From assembly GCA_963924555.1 (NCBI GenBank), contig OZ004586.1, positions 8,514,501 through 8,578,500 of the forward strand: DNA of 64,000 nucleotides, given 5' to 3'. Positions 1 to 10,586 of the stretch are shown here, piece by piece. The DNA comes from Crambe crambe. Lineage: Eukaryota; Porifera; Demospongiae; Poecilosclerida; Crambeidae. The notes beneath the pieces were generated by a model. The model did no database searches, was not told the DNA's origin, and worked only from the letters and a program-made list of their open reading frames with translations. Within the stretch, counting starts at the first letter, position 1; the number at the start of each line of letters is the position of its first letter. A program made the translations under genes and the position numbers.

Positions 1-21
1 ATTTTTCCTTTATAAAAAAGA

Positions 22-280
22 GAAGTAGGGATGGCTGTGTGCAGTTCAAAAAAGTTCAGCAACAAGAGAGTGAACTTCAGTCAAGTAACACTTTACCCAT
101 CACCAATATTACCAACCTACGAGCTACTTCACTCCCTTTATATCTCATCTTGGCCTGTTATGGGAATGAAATAGTTATGGGAATGAAATAGGAATAGTTA
201 GGTCGTAATATTGATGATGGGTAAGGTAACTTGACTGAAGTTCACTCTTTTCGAACCGCATACAGCCATCCCTACTTTCT
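22..280. mobile_element. foldback MITE with long inverted arms
   Basis: The sequence starting AAGTAGGGATGGCTGTGTGC is repeated in inverted orientation at the right end, ending GCATACAGCCATCCCTACTT. The arms stay alike for about 80 bp through a shared AGTGAACTTCAGTCAAGT block. It has no coding capacity. The target duplication is unclear because the flanks are A/T-rich, so the superfamily cannot be named. Confidence 0.7.
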
Positions 281-295
281 TTTTAAATAATTTAT

Positions 296-1140
296 GACTG
301 CTTTAGTTTTAGTTCAACCAAAACTACACTTGGGTAAAATGTGAGCATCTATATGAATGACAAATTTATGGAATGACATCATAACCAATAATTGTAATAG
401 CATAATTCTTGCTTTCTCAAAATAACAGACCGATTGTAGGTCTGTGTAGCTACCTGCATTCATGCAGTACCCAGATAAAGCAGTGCAGAGGGAAATCCTA
501 GCCCTGTGCCAGCATCATGAGCTAGGCTGCCAGTGGCAAGGACAACTAAAGGACTGGGTAGGTTTGTGCATGTCACCTCATCCTGCATGACCACTTGCTT
601 GTACTAGAATCTTTTGCGTCACACTGGGTGCCCAAGGTTGAGAAGTAAAGGGAGTACCTGGCTTGGGGAAAACCATTATCCTTTGAGTGCCACCTTAACC
701 TCTAGGCAGAAGCTGTGTATGTACTAGCTAGGGGAAAAGGTGGGACAGATGTAGTCATTAGCTATAATCCTTTTAGTTTATTATGTGCCACACCCCTAAA
801 CTTGTACTTCTCCCCTTCTTTCTTCCAAATTAAAACTAATGCTGTGGGTGCAAAGGTCACACACCCCTGGGGAGCAGCTCTGATTCTCGAATGGCTGTGG
901 TGGAGAAGAGGATTTGACCAAACAGATGACGCTTGTCAAAGTCCACATGTAAGAACTGGAACAGCAACTACAAGCTTCTCTGGCCTCCATTTATAGCTCA
1001 CCATTCTATACTGGAAGGTCTTGTATTAAATTTTATATTGGGACTTATAGGGGCCACTATTATTATAGCCCATAATTCCAATCCAAAATAATTACACAAT
1101 CTGCAAAGATTTTTCATTTCAGAACCTATCTGAAAGTTAA
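296..1140 (+). pseudogene. TRAF-like gene fragment (degraded partial duplicate)
   Basis: This stretch is a shortened copy of the intact TRAF-like gene at 28,112-33,693. At 296-440 it matches the intron sequence before exon 3 (compare 30,250-30,410). At 467-556 it matches exon 3, the TRAF zinc finger. At 610-700 it matches intron 5. At 850-1,020 it matches exon 6, which holds the coiled-coil end and start of the MATH domain. Exons 4 and 5 are missing, the exon 6 copy has lost coding phase, and codons are missing in exon 3. It is therefore a pseudogene. The copy keeps intron sequence, so it arose by DNA duplication, not retroposition. Confidence 0.75.
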
Positions 1141-1494
1141 GGCATAGCAGGGCGCTATGCCTTCAGTTCTATCCCCTTCTTTTTGTATTGTAGATTAGTT
1201 ATTCTTAATGTAGCACACCAGATTAGTCATGCATGCATTTGCTAACATAATTCGCAGGTGTTGTTATTGTAGTACACATGTAAGGTTGCAGCTGTTTAAT
1301 GCATAATGCTCAGTTATCTCATTCTTTGCAGTCAGACCAAGGTTAGATGATAATGGTGTATGTCATCTGCATCTGTTTGTTGTACACCTGGCTACAATGA
1401 TGTATGTGATCTGCCCCTAAGATTAGGACATTAATTAGTTGAGAGTGGTTGCTTCTTTGCACAGATCCCCATGAACAATCCATGTACCTCAAGT

Positions 1495-2049
1495 TAGCCT
1501 CGTCCCCAGGCCCTCTTTAATTATGATTGTGGAGGGCCTGGTACACGAAAACCATAGAAACCCATAGCGTGGGTGTGTCCAAGGAAACACATTCCCATCG
1601 CATACGTCACCGGTGCTTACGACCACACATGAGCACATGGCCCTGCCCGGCCAGGCCTAAGAAAGAAGAGACATTGAGCCATTGACCTGCCACTGAATTC
1701 GAGTGTTGCTACGCTAGCAGCAGATAGTATTGGAGCTGCCTATCGTTAGATAGTAAAGCTATCAAGTAGTCTAGATTTTAGGCTTAGCGCAGAATTCTTC
1801 ACGAGTTTGAATAAGTCCTTGGTTGTATGGCCATAGCGAATTGGTCATTTTGTTGTAGCAGAAGTTCTTCTGAACACCTGGTGCCTTTAGGTTGATCCTG
1901 TAGTCGCTCCAGTCCGTAGCCCAAATGCATGGGCATGCTCTTGTGCACTACCCACGCCCAATTAAGACAGTTCTACCCAGTTCTATCCCCCCGTGACTTT
2001 GCGTACCAGGCCCTCCTAACTAAAAAGAGGGCCTGGGGGGATGAGGCTA
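1495..2049. mobile_element. hAT-type MITE with 8-bp target duplication
   Basis: It begins TAGCCTCGTCCCCAGGCCCT and ends with the inverted counterpart AGGGCCTGGGGGGATGAGGCTA. The 8-bp direct repeat CCTCAAGT flanks it at 1,487-1,494 and 2,050-2,057. An inner inverted motif (GAGGGCCTGGTAC) repeats the subterminal part. The 8-bp duplication fits the hAT superfamily. The same terminus recurs at 7,384 and 24,586. It has landed in a duplicated stub of the METTL14-like exon, since the target CCTCAAGT matches METTL14 exon sequence near 2,780. Confidence 0.8.
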
Positions 2050-2058
2050 CCTCAAGTG

Positions 2059-2648
2059 TGATGCTATAGATTACAGGGGATTCCTCTTAATAATGGAGTG
2101 GCAAGGGGATGATGCTGTAGATCACAGGGGGTTCCTCTTAATAATGGAGTGGCAAGGGGATGATGCTGTAGATCACAGGGGGTTCCTCTTAATAATGGAG
2201 TGGCAAGGGGATGATGCTGTAGATTACAGGGGGTTCCTCTTAATAATGGAGTGGCAAGGGGATGATGCTGTGGATTACAGGGGGTTCCTCTTAATAATGG
2301 AGTGGCAAGGGGATGATGCTGTAGATCACAGGGGGTTCCTCTTAATAATGGAGTGGCAAGGGGATGATGCTGTAGATTACAGGGGGTTCCTCTTAATAAT
2401 GGAGTGGCAAGGGGATGATGCTGTAGATTACAGGGGGTTCCTCTTAATAATGGAGTGGCAAGGGGATGATGCTGTGGATTACAGGGGTTCCTCTTAATAA
2501 TGGAGTGGCAAGGGGATGATGCTGTAGATCACAGGGGGTTCCTCTTAATAATGGAGTGGCAAGGGGATGATGCTGTGGATTACAGGGGTTCCTCTTAATA
2601 ATGGAGTGGCAAGGGGATGATGCTGTAGATCACAGGGGTTTCCTCTTA
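2059..2648. repeat. 51-bp minisatellite, about 12 copies
   Basis: The unit contains GGAGTGGCAAGGGGATGATG and GTTCCTCTTAATAAT, period 51 bp (50 in the last three copies where a G is lost). Copies alternate between GTAGATCACAG, GTAGATTACAG and GTGGATTACAG. Because 51 is divisible by three the array is an open frame of 134 codons. That frame is a by-product of the repeat and not a gene. Confidence 0.92.
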
Positions 2649-2740
2649 ATATATCATATCAATATATTTATGTAAATGACGTTAATTAAATAAGTTGAGA
2701 GAGGTGAGAGTGGTTTCCTTTTCTTTGTTCTCGTGCACAG

Positions 2741-5700
2741 GATGAACAGATCAAGAAGCGTGCCACTCACCCCATGTACCTCAAGTATGACCTTCGTACC
2801 TTTGACTTGAACTCCCTGAGCACCAAGTTCGATGTGATCCTGATCACCCCACCCCTGGAGGAGTTACAGCGCAGGGCCAGTGGGGTCACCTTCAGTTGGG
2901 AGCCGTAGGAGTGGGAGGACATCATGGGATTCAAACTGGAGGAGGTATCCGCACAAAGGTCCTTTATCTTCCTCTGGAGTGGTTCCAGCGAGGGCTTGGA
3001 CATAGGTGGGTGTGGCTCAAGGGTATGGATTTAGGTATCAGTGGGTGTGGTTCAAGATTTCGGCTAGGTGTGGGTGGGTGTGATTCATGTGGGTGTGGTT
3101 CAGTACAGGTGGGTGTAGTTCAAGAATTCAAGACATGGGTGGGTGTGGTTCAAGGAATAGATATGATCCTCTACTCTTTGGTGAGTCAATATACTAGGTA
3201 TGGATGTTACTTCATGCGCATATCATGTGTGGGGTGTTAGTGTATCTTTCCCCACGTCTAAAGTTTACACAAAAAAAAACATTTGGGAACACAACAATGA
3301 TGATTATGGGAATTGTAGTTTATCACAACAATACATGGTTCATTATCCAATAACAAGCTAACCATCTGTAATACAGTAAGTAGAGATGAGTATTGATGTA
3401 TCTGTTTTCGTGCATGGCATCTTTATTTTGAAGCATCGTACATGGTTTTGGTCAGCAAGCCACACTCTGCCTCTTCCATCCACTGCCATTCCACGAGGAT
3501 GACACACACCCTCTCCTTTCCCTCTCTCATCCAATACGAGTGGTTTTCCATCATCACTGAATGCCATGACCCTGTTCCCTTCCCAGTGACTGACAAACAC
3601 CACATCATCACTGATGCAGATGCAAACAGGATGAACCTGTTTCATATCGTCTCTACGTCTCTCATCAAACTTATCAATAAGCGATCCCTTATCTGTAAAG
3701 ACTTGGATGGAATTGGTATCAGCAACATACACTTTGCCACTGGCACTGCAAGACACGTCAGACGGGAACATAAATTCTGATCAACCTCTCCTGCCAAAAC
3801 TGTGAGAGAAAGTCAAATCTTTCTTGCACTCTCTGATTGTCAATTTCTGTGATGTATATTATGTCTTGCGTGTGAAGGTGCACGGCAATGCTGTAGGGAA
3901 ACTCAAACTCTAAGGGTCCGTTCCCACATCTACCTACTGTGGTGAGCAATTTCCCATCTTCTGAGAACTTTTGGACTCGATGATTTTTCTTGTCCACCAC
4001 TAACACACATCCTTCGCTGTCAACTGCCACTCCCCGAGGACTGTCCAACTGTCCCTCACAGGATCCACACATTCCAAAGGATCAAAGTTTGGCTCCTTTA
4101 TCATTGAATACAGAGACACAATTTCCACCATTTTCAACCACGAAAATCTCCTCTTTTGTTTTTGCCCATAGCCACTTCCCATGGTCCCTCTCCCCTCTCA
4201 ATACTCACAATTGGAGTGTCCAAATTGAGGGTGTGGTCATAATACCTTCTACTCCTTTGGCCATTCACTTCGTGTATGTGATCCATTATGTTCTGGATAA
4301 TAGAAGCAGTCTGTAGATCTGCCACACCTCCAAATGGGAGGGATGTGGCTTGATGACAGACAGGACAATTGATTTCCATTAGTTCCTGTTTTGTGAGCTG
4401 TTGGATGCAACATCTACAGAACACTGAAGGAACTTGGGCTCCTTCAACTGGAGCAGACAAACTGGACAAGCTAACTCCTTTTCAAGCTTCTTGAGTATAG
4501 TGAATCGTCATCAGACAGGTGATGGTGTGCCACCACCACTCATAGTGGACATATTCTAGTTGAATCTATATCCTTATAGCTTTATAAGACTGAATTAATT
4601 ACCTATTAACTCTCACTCTATCAGATCTTTGATCAAGAGCTGCGGTCTAAGTGGAACTGCTATCATAGCCAACACTCGTGAATCTTCTGTTTTTGTTTAT
4701 TCTTGTGAGACTAAACAATCTGCACATTGTGATTCAAAAACACAATTCAAATCTAGCTAGTGTGTCATATGATTTCCATTACGTGTGTAGCTATGTGTGG
4801 AGTCTTCATGAATATAGCTATACATGCTTCCTGCATGTGAACTTAGTGTAGCTATGTTATGAATCCCATGGATAATGAATATGATTACTCATTATAGCTG
4901 CTTGCATGCATCATTGACATCTGTAATGCAGTGTAAGCTATTTTGGTGGAACACAGAAATTAGATTTTTCCCCATTATATATTTAAGTAGCTACATTATT
5001 ACATTATTCCATGGCCGCAAGAGGTACTCTATAGCTATGCAGTGGAACCTTAATAAAAGGACACACTTTCTCTCATATCTTTGTATATACATGCATACAC
5101 TGCCTCCAAAGAGGAAAAGGCTGCATGGATCCCAAGTTATTCAGAGGTTCCACTGCATGTACTTATAGAATTAATACTGATGTTCTTTCAGAAATGCAAT
5201 TTGCTTGCCTTGATTATAACATCCCAGGCCTTAGTAGCTATTTTCATAAGAGAGGAGATATTATAGGGAGCAATTAGCTGCAGTAATTAATAAAGGAGCT
5301 GATAGCTGTAATAAGCAATGTTCAGCATGGACCGGTGGCTTCCTCCTCCATGCAGGGAGAGAGTGTTTCAAGAAGTTTGCGAGGACATTTGCTGGGTTAA
5401 GTCAAACATCAACAGACCAGGCAACAAAACTTACCTCGACCAGAAATCCATTTTCCAGAACACAAAAGAACACTGCTTAATGGGTAAGTGTGTAGGGTCC
5501 ATGCCATAACGTATGCATGTATCTGCAGCCTCTGCATGCAACCTTTTGTAAGCTAATTATGATTCAAGATTTTTGAGACTTGGCATTGATTGCATGGCTG
5601 TGTAAGTTTACCTCCAAGGTGACTGGATTATAATTTTGGCATAGATTTATATCATAGTTAGAAGATGTCTTTCATTAGATTTAGTGCCAGGGTCCTATTT

Positions 5701-5939
5701 ATTTGAATTCATAGAAGTGTAGTACAGCATTGAAAATTCCCAGGTAATAGTTTTTCGGAGGGACTCAGTTAGCTATGTATACAATTCCAATCGCTCAATT
5801 GTTGCATGATTTTTTTTTTTTCCTGTGAAATGATTGTTAATATTGCATGGGTGTAGGCATTAAGGGGACAGTTCGCAGGAATCAGGACGGCCACTTTATC
5901 CATGCAAATATCGACTTGGATATCATTATCACTGAAGAG
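2741..5939 (+). pseudogene. METTL14-like m6A methyltransferase subunit, broken partial copy
   Basis: Three exon-like blocks match METTL14, the RNA-binding, catalytically silent partner of METTL3 in the N6-adenosine methyltransferase complex. They are 2,741-3,005 (YDLRTFDLNSLSTKFDVIL, then ITPPLEE where the family has EPPLEE, then SFIFLW), 5,356-5,483 (CEDICWVKSN ... KEHCLMG) and 5,857-5,939 (KGTVRR ... [15 protein letters not shown]). All have GT-AG borders. Block 1 contains an in-frame TAG just before EWEDIM, and block 2 lacks about five codons before CEDICW. The 5' part and everything after IITEE are absent; a (ATT)n tract and inverted repeats follow. A non-functional duplicate is the best reading; the functional gene should lie elsewhere. 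Confidence 0.8.
3358..4490 (-). pseudogene. RING-NHL (TRIM2/3-type) protein, frameshifted
   Basis: On the minus strand, from high to low coordinate, lie a RING half (LACPVCLLQLKEPKFLQC, then CRCCIQQL and INCPVCHQAT) followed by at least four NHL-type blades. Blade motifs include LDSPRGVAVDSEGCVLVVD, FPYSIAVH and CHPRGMAVDGRGRVWLAD. The family are E3 ubiquitin ligases whose NHL propeller binds RNA or protein. The reading is broken: a frameshift inside the RING near 4,425, another near 4,150, an in-frame TGA near 4,085 and a further shift near 3,790. With no intron borders at these points this is a pseudogene. It lies antisense within the METTL14-like relic. Assembly indels could explain part of the damage, but not the TGA. 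Confidence 0.75.
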
Positions 5940-6014
5940 GTGTGGAAATGTATTATTATTATTATTATTATTATTCAATAGAATTAATTCTCATAAAATT
6001 AGCTTATGAAACAA

Positions 6015-6060
6015 ACCACCAACGTTTCGACCAGAATACTCCAGCCTTCATCAGGGTGAT
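6015..6060 (-). ncRNA. hammerhead ribozyme-like motif, inverted partner
   Basis: This is the reverse-strand counterpart of the motif at 6,536-6,580. It has the same CTGATGA, stem II (GGCTGGA/TCTGGTC), GAAAC and ACGT order with a single base change in stem II. Both arms keep the core, so the motif was present before the inverted duplication. Confidence 0.5.
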
Positions 6061-6535
6061 ACAAAAAATGCACACAGAAACGTCCTTATATAGCTACGCT
6101 CGTTATCTAGACAACGCACATGCAAACGCCTATGGATATTATATTATAGCATGCCAATACCTGAAGTCATAAACACTATTTCCCTAAGGCTTTAAGCGTA
6201 GAAACCCAGCAACCTTGAAGTTCTAGACCTACATCCCTATTAAAACGCTGCTCTTCTGAAGTTAAACCAATATAAAGCGCTTCTTTTAGAAGCAGCTCCT
6301 TCCTAGTCCTAGCTTGATCTACAACTGAAGCTTCCTTCCATAATATAGGATGATGATTACTCCAGGCATGATCAGCAACAGCAGATTTTTCTTTCTACGC
6401 TTAAAGCCTTAGGGAAATAGTGTTTATGACTTCAGGTATTGGCATGCTATAATATAATATCCATAGGCGTTTGCATGTGCGTTGTCTAGATAACGAGCGT
6501 AGCTATATAAGGACGTTTCTGTGTGCATTTTTTGT

Positions 6536-6580
6536 ATCACCCTGATGAAGGCTAGAGTATTCTGGTCGAAACGTTGGTGG
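6536..6580 (+). ncRNA. hammerhead ribozyme-like motif (type I, minimal stem III)
   Basis: The core CTGATGA at 6,542-6,548 is followed by a stem-loop (GGCTAGA, loop GTAT, TCTGGTC). Next come GAAAC at 6,568 and the self-complementary ACGT serving as a minimal stem III. Stem I pairs CACC before CTGATGA with GGTG after the predicted cleavage site. One extra A lies between CTGATGA and stem II. Penelope-like elements are known to carry hammerheads with such tiny palindromic stem III that act as dimers. Activity is not shown. Confidence 0.55.
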
Positions 6581-6661
6581 TTTGTTTCATAAGCTAATTT
6601 TATGAGAACTAATTCTATTGAATTTTTATCATGTTAGCTGAGAATAATAAGCAGAGTTTGA

Positions 6662-6733
<72 letters not shown>
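6662..6733. repeat. (ATT)n microsatellite
   Basis: About 24 uninterrupted ATT units. A shorter run of the same unit lies at 5,949-5,974, just before the inverted repeat, so the two tracts border that structure on both sides. The poly-isoleucine open frame over this tract is spurious. Confidence 0.95.
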
Positions 6734-6736
<3 letters not shown>

Positions 6737-6930
6737 TTTTTTTTTGAAGTATGCAAAGCATGAATGATATATAGGTAGCTTGTTATGTGTTCATCAGATA
6801 TCAAGCTAGCCAGATGTTCAGGAAAATTTAATCTGCAACTATATATTAGCCATAACCTAATGACCAATTCATGGAAAAATTTGACCCTTCCACTGAATTT
6901 AATGCTCGAATTCCTTATAATTATAGCTAC

Positions 6931-7198
6931 CTGCTGAATCACTGTGTAGTGCTCACAAACAGTACAAGAACTGTCATCATGCCTACACCACCCCTCAATA
7001 ATCACTGTTCTATGTTGGCAGGTAGTGATAGCTCTGTGACAAGTTTGCAAGCATGGCAAAAAGTGCATGTTTGGGTTATCAGATTCTGCCGACACCCCAA
7101 AGACGTTGAGTAGGTCATCCAGATGATTGCTGCAAAGATGCCCTGATTTTGTGGCTATAAGCTTGCCACAAACCCTGCACAGCTTCTCCAGGATAACT
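6931..7198 (-). pseudogene. RAG1 N-terminal-type zinc-binding exon (orphan)
   Basis: The minus strand between an AG acceptor (7,199) and a CAGCAG/GTAGCT donor gives an uninterrupted frame. It contains CRVCGKLIATKSGHLC, LLNVFGVSAESDNPNMH, CLQTCHRAI, then W-x2-HDDSSCTVCEH. The spacing (CxxC, then VF-x-[IV] with acidic residues, CxxC, W-x2-H, CxxC) resembles the zinc region in the RAG1 amino-terminal domain ahead of its RING. Free-standing relatives of that domain have been described in invertebrates. No catalytic core or RSS-like element is seen. It could also be another treble-clef zinc protein. I see only one exon, so it is listed as a fragment. Confidence 0.5.
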
Positions 7199-7383
7199 CT
7201 GTGATCTTATTTGTATACTCACTTATATTATCTAGCTACATGTATTGTTATAATTCAAATTTTGTTGAACTGTTGTTAGAATTTATGCTACATTTAATGC
7301 TCATTTATTCAGAGAGAAAAAATAGACAGTGTACCTTTCCTGTGAAACTATGTAGTGGAATGATCATGCTTCTGTCTGGACTT

Positions 7384-7700
7384 AGCCTCGTTCCCAGGCC
7401 CCTCCCACGAAGAAGGGAGAGCACCCGGTTCGCGTATTATCACGCAATCTATAGAAGGGAGTTATCAGCTTTTATCTAAATACGCAGCAAGGATTTATCA
7501 GCACCTGTGTACAGTGAATTGCAATAGCGTTGAGAAATTCCGTCAAGCGTGACGACCTCTTACGGGCTGGGTCTGACTAAAACACGGACCGGTGTTACAG
7601 TGATATGTGTTTCCCAGTGGCGCGTGTTCCCCGAACGCATAACTCTAGGGATATCTGTTCGCCCACGCGAAATCAAACGTCACTCTCAAAACCTGCAGTG
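7384..7700 (+). mobile_element. partial copy of the TAGCCTCG-ended repeat family
   Basis: It starts with the hAT-like terminus TAGCCTCGTTCCCAGGCC. It continues through CACCCGGTTCGCGTATTATC, then TTTATCAGCACCTGTGTACAG, then GTGACGACCTCTTAC, then TGATATGTGTTTCCCAGTGG. This copy is continuous where the copy at 15.0/23.0 kb is split, so it serves as the uninterrupted reference for that insertion. Its GTGATATGTGTTTCCC motif is also the core of the satellite that begins about 800 bp downstream. Confidence 0.75.
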
Positions 7701-7734
7701 ATATGTGTTCCCCACGTGCTAATTTTCGTTTGAT

Positions 7735-8040
7735 GCTAGTAGCAAAGTGTGGCATGGAAGAAGAAAGATAGCTACTTGGGTTATATTGAGAAGCAAGAAT
7801 ATCTTCTTGGTTTTAACAGCAATCAGATAAGGGCAAGCAAGAGTTATCAGCTGATAGGTGATCAGCTGCACTACATTCTGATGGTTCTACTTTCCAAAGA
7901 CTTATACTTCAAGGAAGAAATGAAGTAGACAGGGTCTTTATGGAATGTCATTCGACGGCATAGAATACTATTTGGTTAAATAAAGGCTTGTTATTATTGG
8001 CCAAATTATTACATGAAGAGAAGGTTAGAGTAGCTTTAGC
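7735..8040 (+). pseudogene. integrase-type (H2C2) protein relic
   Basis: A broken frame gives EYLLGFNSNQIRA, YQLIGDQLHYILM, LYFKEE and, after a shift, NEVDRVFMECHS. That order resembles the region just before and at the start of the HHCC zinc knuckle in retroviral-like and Ginger/KRBA2-type integrases. Several stops interrupt it and no DDE core follows. Assignment rests on motif memory only and is tentative. Confidence 0.35.
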
Positions 8041-9375
8041 TATAGCTACATAGCTAGTGATAATTCAATCATCACATACACTTGTGCACATGTTGGTCTG
8101 AAGTTCAGCTGGCCATCATTAGAAGAGCTAGTAACAGACTATTTGCTGACAACTCTGCATGCAGGAGCCTATCATGCAATGTACATTTGGTCTTGCCAGA
8201 TTTGGTCCATTAGTGTAACAACTATAGAGAGGGTAAAACTGCAAGGCGAAGTGCAAGCACGAAATCACTTCAGCATGCATGTTAGAGCCATTTCAATGGC
8301 CAATATGATATGATTGCAGTATTTTCATTGTGAGGGCAGTTAGTAGCTACATAGATATTGTCCATGGAATGAACAGAGTATGCTCCCATAATAGACTATA
8401 GTGTCCCCACTCACAAGCTAACCTCTATTGGCTCAAGAGCCTGCACATTTTTCATTAGATACAGACTTGCTCATCACAGCTCATCATTTTTCCTAACCAC
8501 ATCATGCCTTATATATAAAAGACTGAGACATTCTTGGTCCTATGCGCGCATATCTCAGACTTCTATTATTATGTTTCCCCTCAGTTTAATGCAATCTGAA
8601 TAATGTGACTGTGCATAAAATAGAACACATGACTTCTATTGTCAGTGATATGTTCCCCTCAGTTTAATGCAATCTGAATGAACTCTAGCTACATCGTAAC
8701 ATGGGATAAGCACATATCACTGATTCTGTTTCCCCTCAATTTAATGTGGACTGTGCATGATCACTGACTTATAATTATTGTGTTTCCCCTCAATATAATG
8801 CAATCTGAATGGACCTGCACACATATCACTGACTTCTAATGTCAGTGATATGCGTTTCCCCTCAATTTAATGCAATCTGAATGGACTTGCATGAGATAAA
8901 CACATATCACTGGCTTCTATTGTCAGTGATATGTGTTTCTCCTCAATTTAATGCAATCTGAATGGACTTGCATGAGATAAACAATTATCACTGACTTCTA
9001 TTGTCAGTGATATATGCTTCCCCTCAATCAGAATGGACTGTGCATGAGATAAACACATATCACTGACTTCTATCATCAGTGATATGTGTTTCCCCTCAAT
9101 TTAATGCAATCTGAATGGACTGGACTGTTCATGAGATAAACACATATCACTGACTTCTATTGTCAGTGATATATGCTTCCCCTCAATCAGAATGGACTGT
9201 GCATGAGATAAACACATATCACTGACTTCTATCATCAGTGATATGTGTTTCCCCTCAATTTAATGCAATCTGAATGGACTGGACTGTTCATGAGATAAAC
9301 ACATATCACTGACTTCTATTGTCAGTGATATATGTTTCCCCTCAATTTAATGCATGACATGAGATAAACTTATGA

Positions 9376-9447
9376 AGAAAATCAGATTCGAACTAACACA
9401 CAACTGCCTTCAAAGCAATCACACTACCCTTATCCACTTCTCTAATA
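9376..9447 (-). other. tRNA-like sequence inside the satellite
   Basis: On the minus strand, ATTGC-TTTGAAG-GCAGT makes a 5-bp stem with a 7-nt loop whose central triplet is TGA (serine if a tRNA). GTTAG-TTCGAAT-CTGAT makes a T-arm with the B-box-like AGTTCGAATCT. The D-arm region is too short and the acceptor stem is imperfect. I read it as a decayed tRNA or tRNA-derived SINE head, not a working tRNA. Confidence 0.3.
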
Positions 9448-10349
9448 ATCACTGACAATATAGAAGTCAGTGATATGTGTTTATGGTTTCTATCTACAAT
9501 TTGATTGTCACAGTGAAACTTTAAATAGAACTAAGCTTTCGTACGAAAGGATCGAGTGATAGATATCCACTGGTGAATCAATTATTGTGGGCCTCTGGTA
9601 AACTTTTGAGGGGAGTGGCTATGTGTTTTCACTCATTAACTCAATTTAATGCAATCTGAATGGACCTGCATGAGATAAACACATATCACTGACTTTTAAT
9701 GTCAGTGATATGTGTTTCCCCTCAATTTAATGCAATCTGAATTGACTGCTTATGAGATAAACACATATCACGTACGAAAGGATCGAGTGATAGATATCCA
9801 CTGCTGAATCAATTATTGTGGGCCTCTGGTAAACTTTTGAGGGGAGTGGCTATGTGTTTTCACTCATTAACTCAATTTAATGCAATCTGAATGGACCTGC
9901 ATGAGATAAACACATATCACTGACTTTTAATGTCAGTGATATGTGTTTCCCCTCAATTTAATGCAATCTGAATTGACTGCTTATGAGATAAACACATATC
10001 ACTGACTTCTATTGTCAGTGATGTGTTTCCTATCTGAATGGACATGCATGAGATAAACAATTATCACTGACTTCTATTGTCAGTGCGTGAGATAAACACA
10101 TATCACTGGCTTCTATTGTCAGTGATATGTGTTTCCCCTCAACTTAATGCAATCTGAATGGACTTGCATGAGATAAACACACATCACTGACTTCTATTGT
10201 CAGTTGACTTCTATTGTCAGTGATATGTGCTTCCCCTCAGTTTAATGCAATCTGAATGGACTGTGCATGAGATAAACACATATCACTGACTTCTATATTG
10301 TCAGTGATATGTATTTCCCCTCATTGACTTAATTTAATGCAATCTGAAT

Positions 10350-10586
10350 CAGGGTTTCATCTACTGCACTACCCCCCCCCCCCCCCCCCCCCCCAAGGCT
10401 GCTCCCTTTGGTGACCACAGGTTGTTACATGTAGTCACCAAAGGGAGTAATTAAGGACCAATTTGGGATACTTCAGATTGGTAAACATTTTTGGCTTTGC
10501 GCGGGAGGGGGGGAGGGCACATCCCCCTCCCGTATCTTCCGATCGGTGAGCTTCCCCCCAAGGTAAAATTCCTAGATGAAACCCTG
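10350..10586. mobile_element. 5-bp-TSD hAT-like MITE (CAGGGTTTCATCT ends)
   Basis: Ends are CAGGGTTTCATCT and AGATGAAACCCTG, flanked by TGAAT at 10,345-10,349 and 10,587-10,591. The interrupted satellite reads CAATCTGAATGGACT when the element is removed. A 23-C tract lies at 10,372-10,394. The CAGGG start with a 5-bp duplication suggests a hAT subgroup with 5-bp targets. A sister copy is at 29,521-29,722. Confidence 0.8.

Larger units (their letters stand above)
5976..6626. repeat. large inverted repeat, Penelope-like pLTR pair
   Basis: Two arms of about 230 bp (5,976-6,202 and 6,387-6,626) are near-perfect reverse complements around a 185-bp spacer. Each arm contains a hammerhead-like core annotated separately. 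Inverted or tandem hammerhead-bearing terminal segments are known from Penelope-like retroelements. No reverse transcriptase remains here. The assignment to Penelope is inference from the ribozyme motif alone. Confidence 0.6.

Noticed and set aside
2093-2497. 134-codon repetitive open frame
   Set aside because: It is the 51-bp minisatellite read in one phase. The repeat length is a multiple of three and there is no start context, domain or splice support.
6634-7095. 153-codon frame with a poly-isoleucine stretch
   Set aside because: Its C-terminal half is the (ATT)n tract. Only the N-terminal zinc part has meaning, and it is better read as an exon ending at the donor after residue 6,931.
9538-9870. 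rRNA-like TACGAAAGGATCGAGTGATAG motif
   Set aside because: A short resemblance to rRNA words only; no flanking rRNA helix is present and the block is part of the satellite's higher-order repeat.
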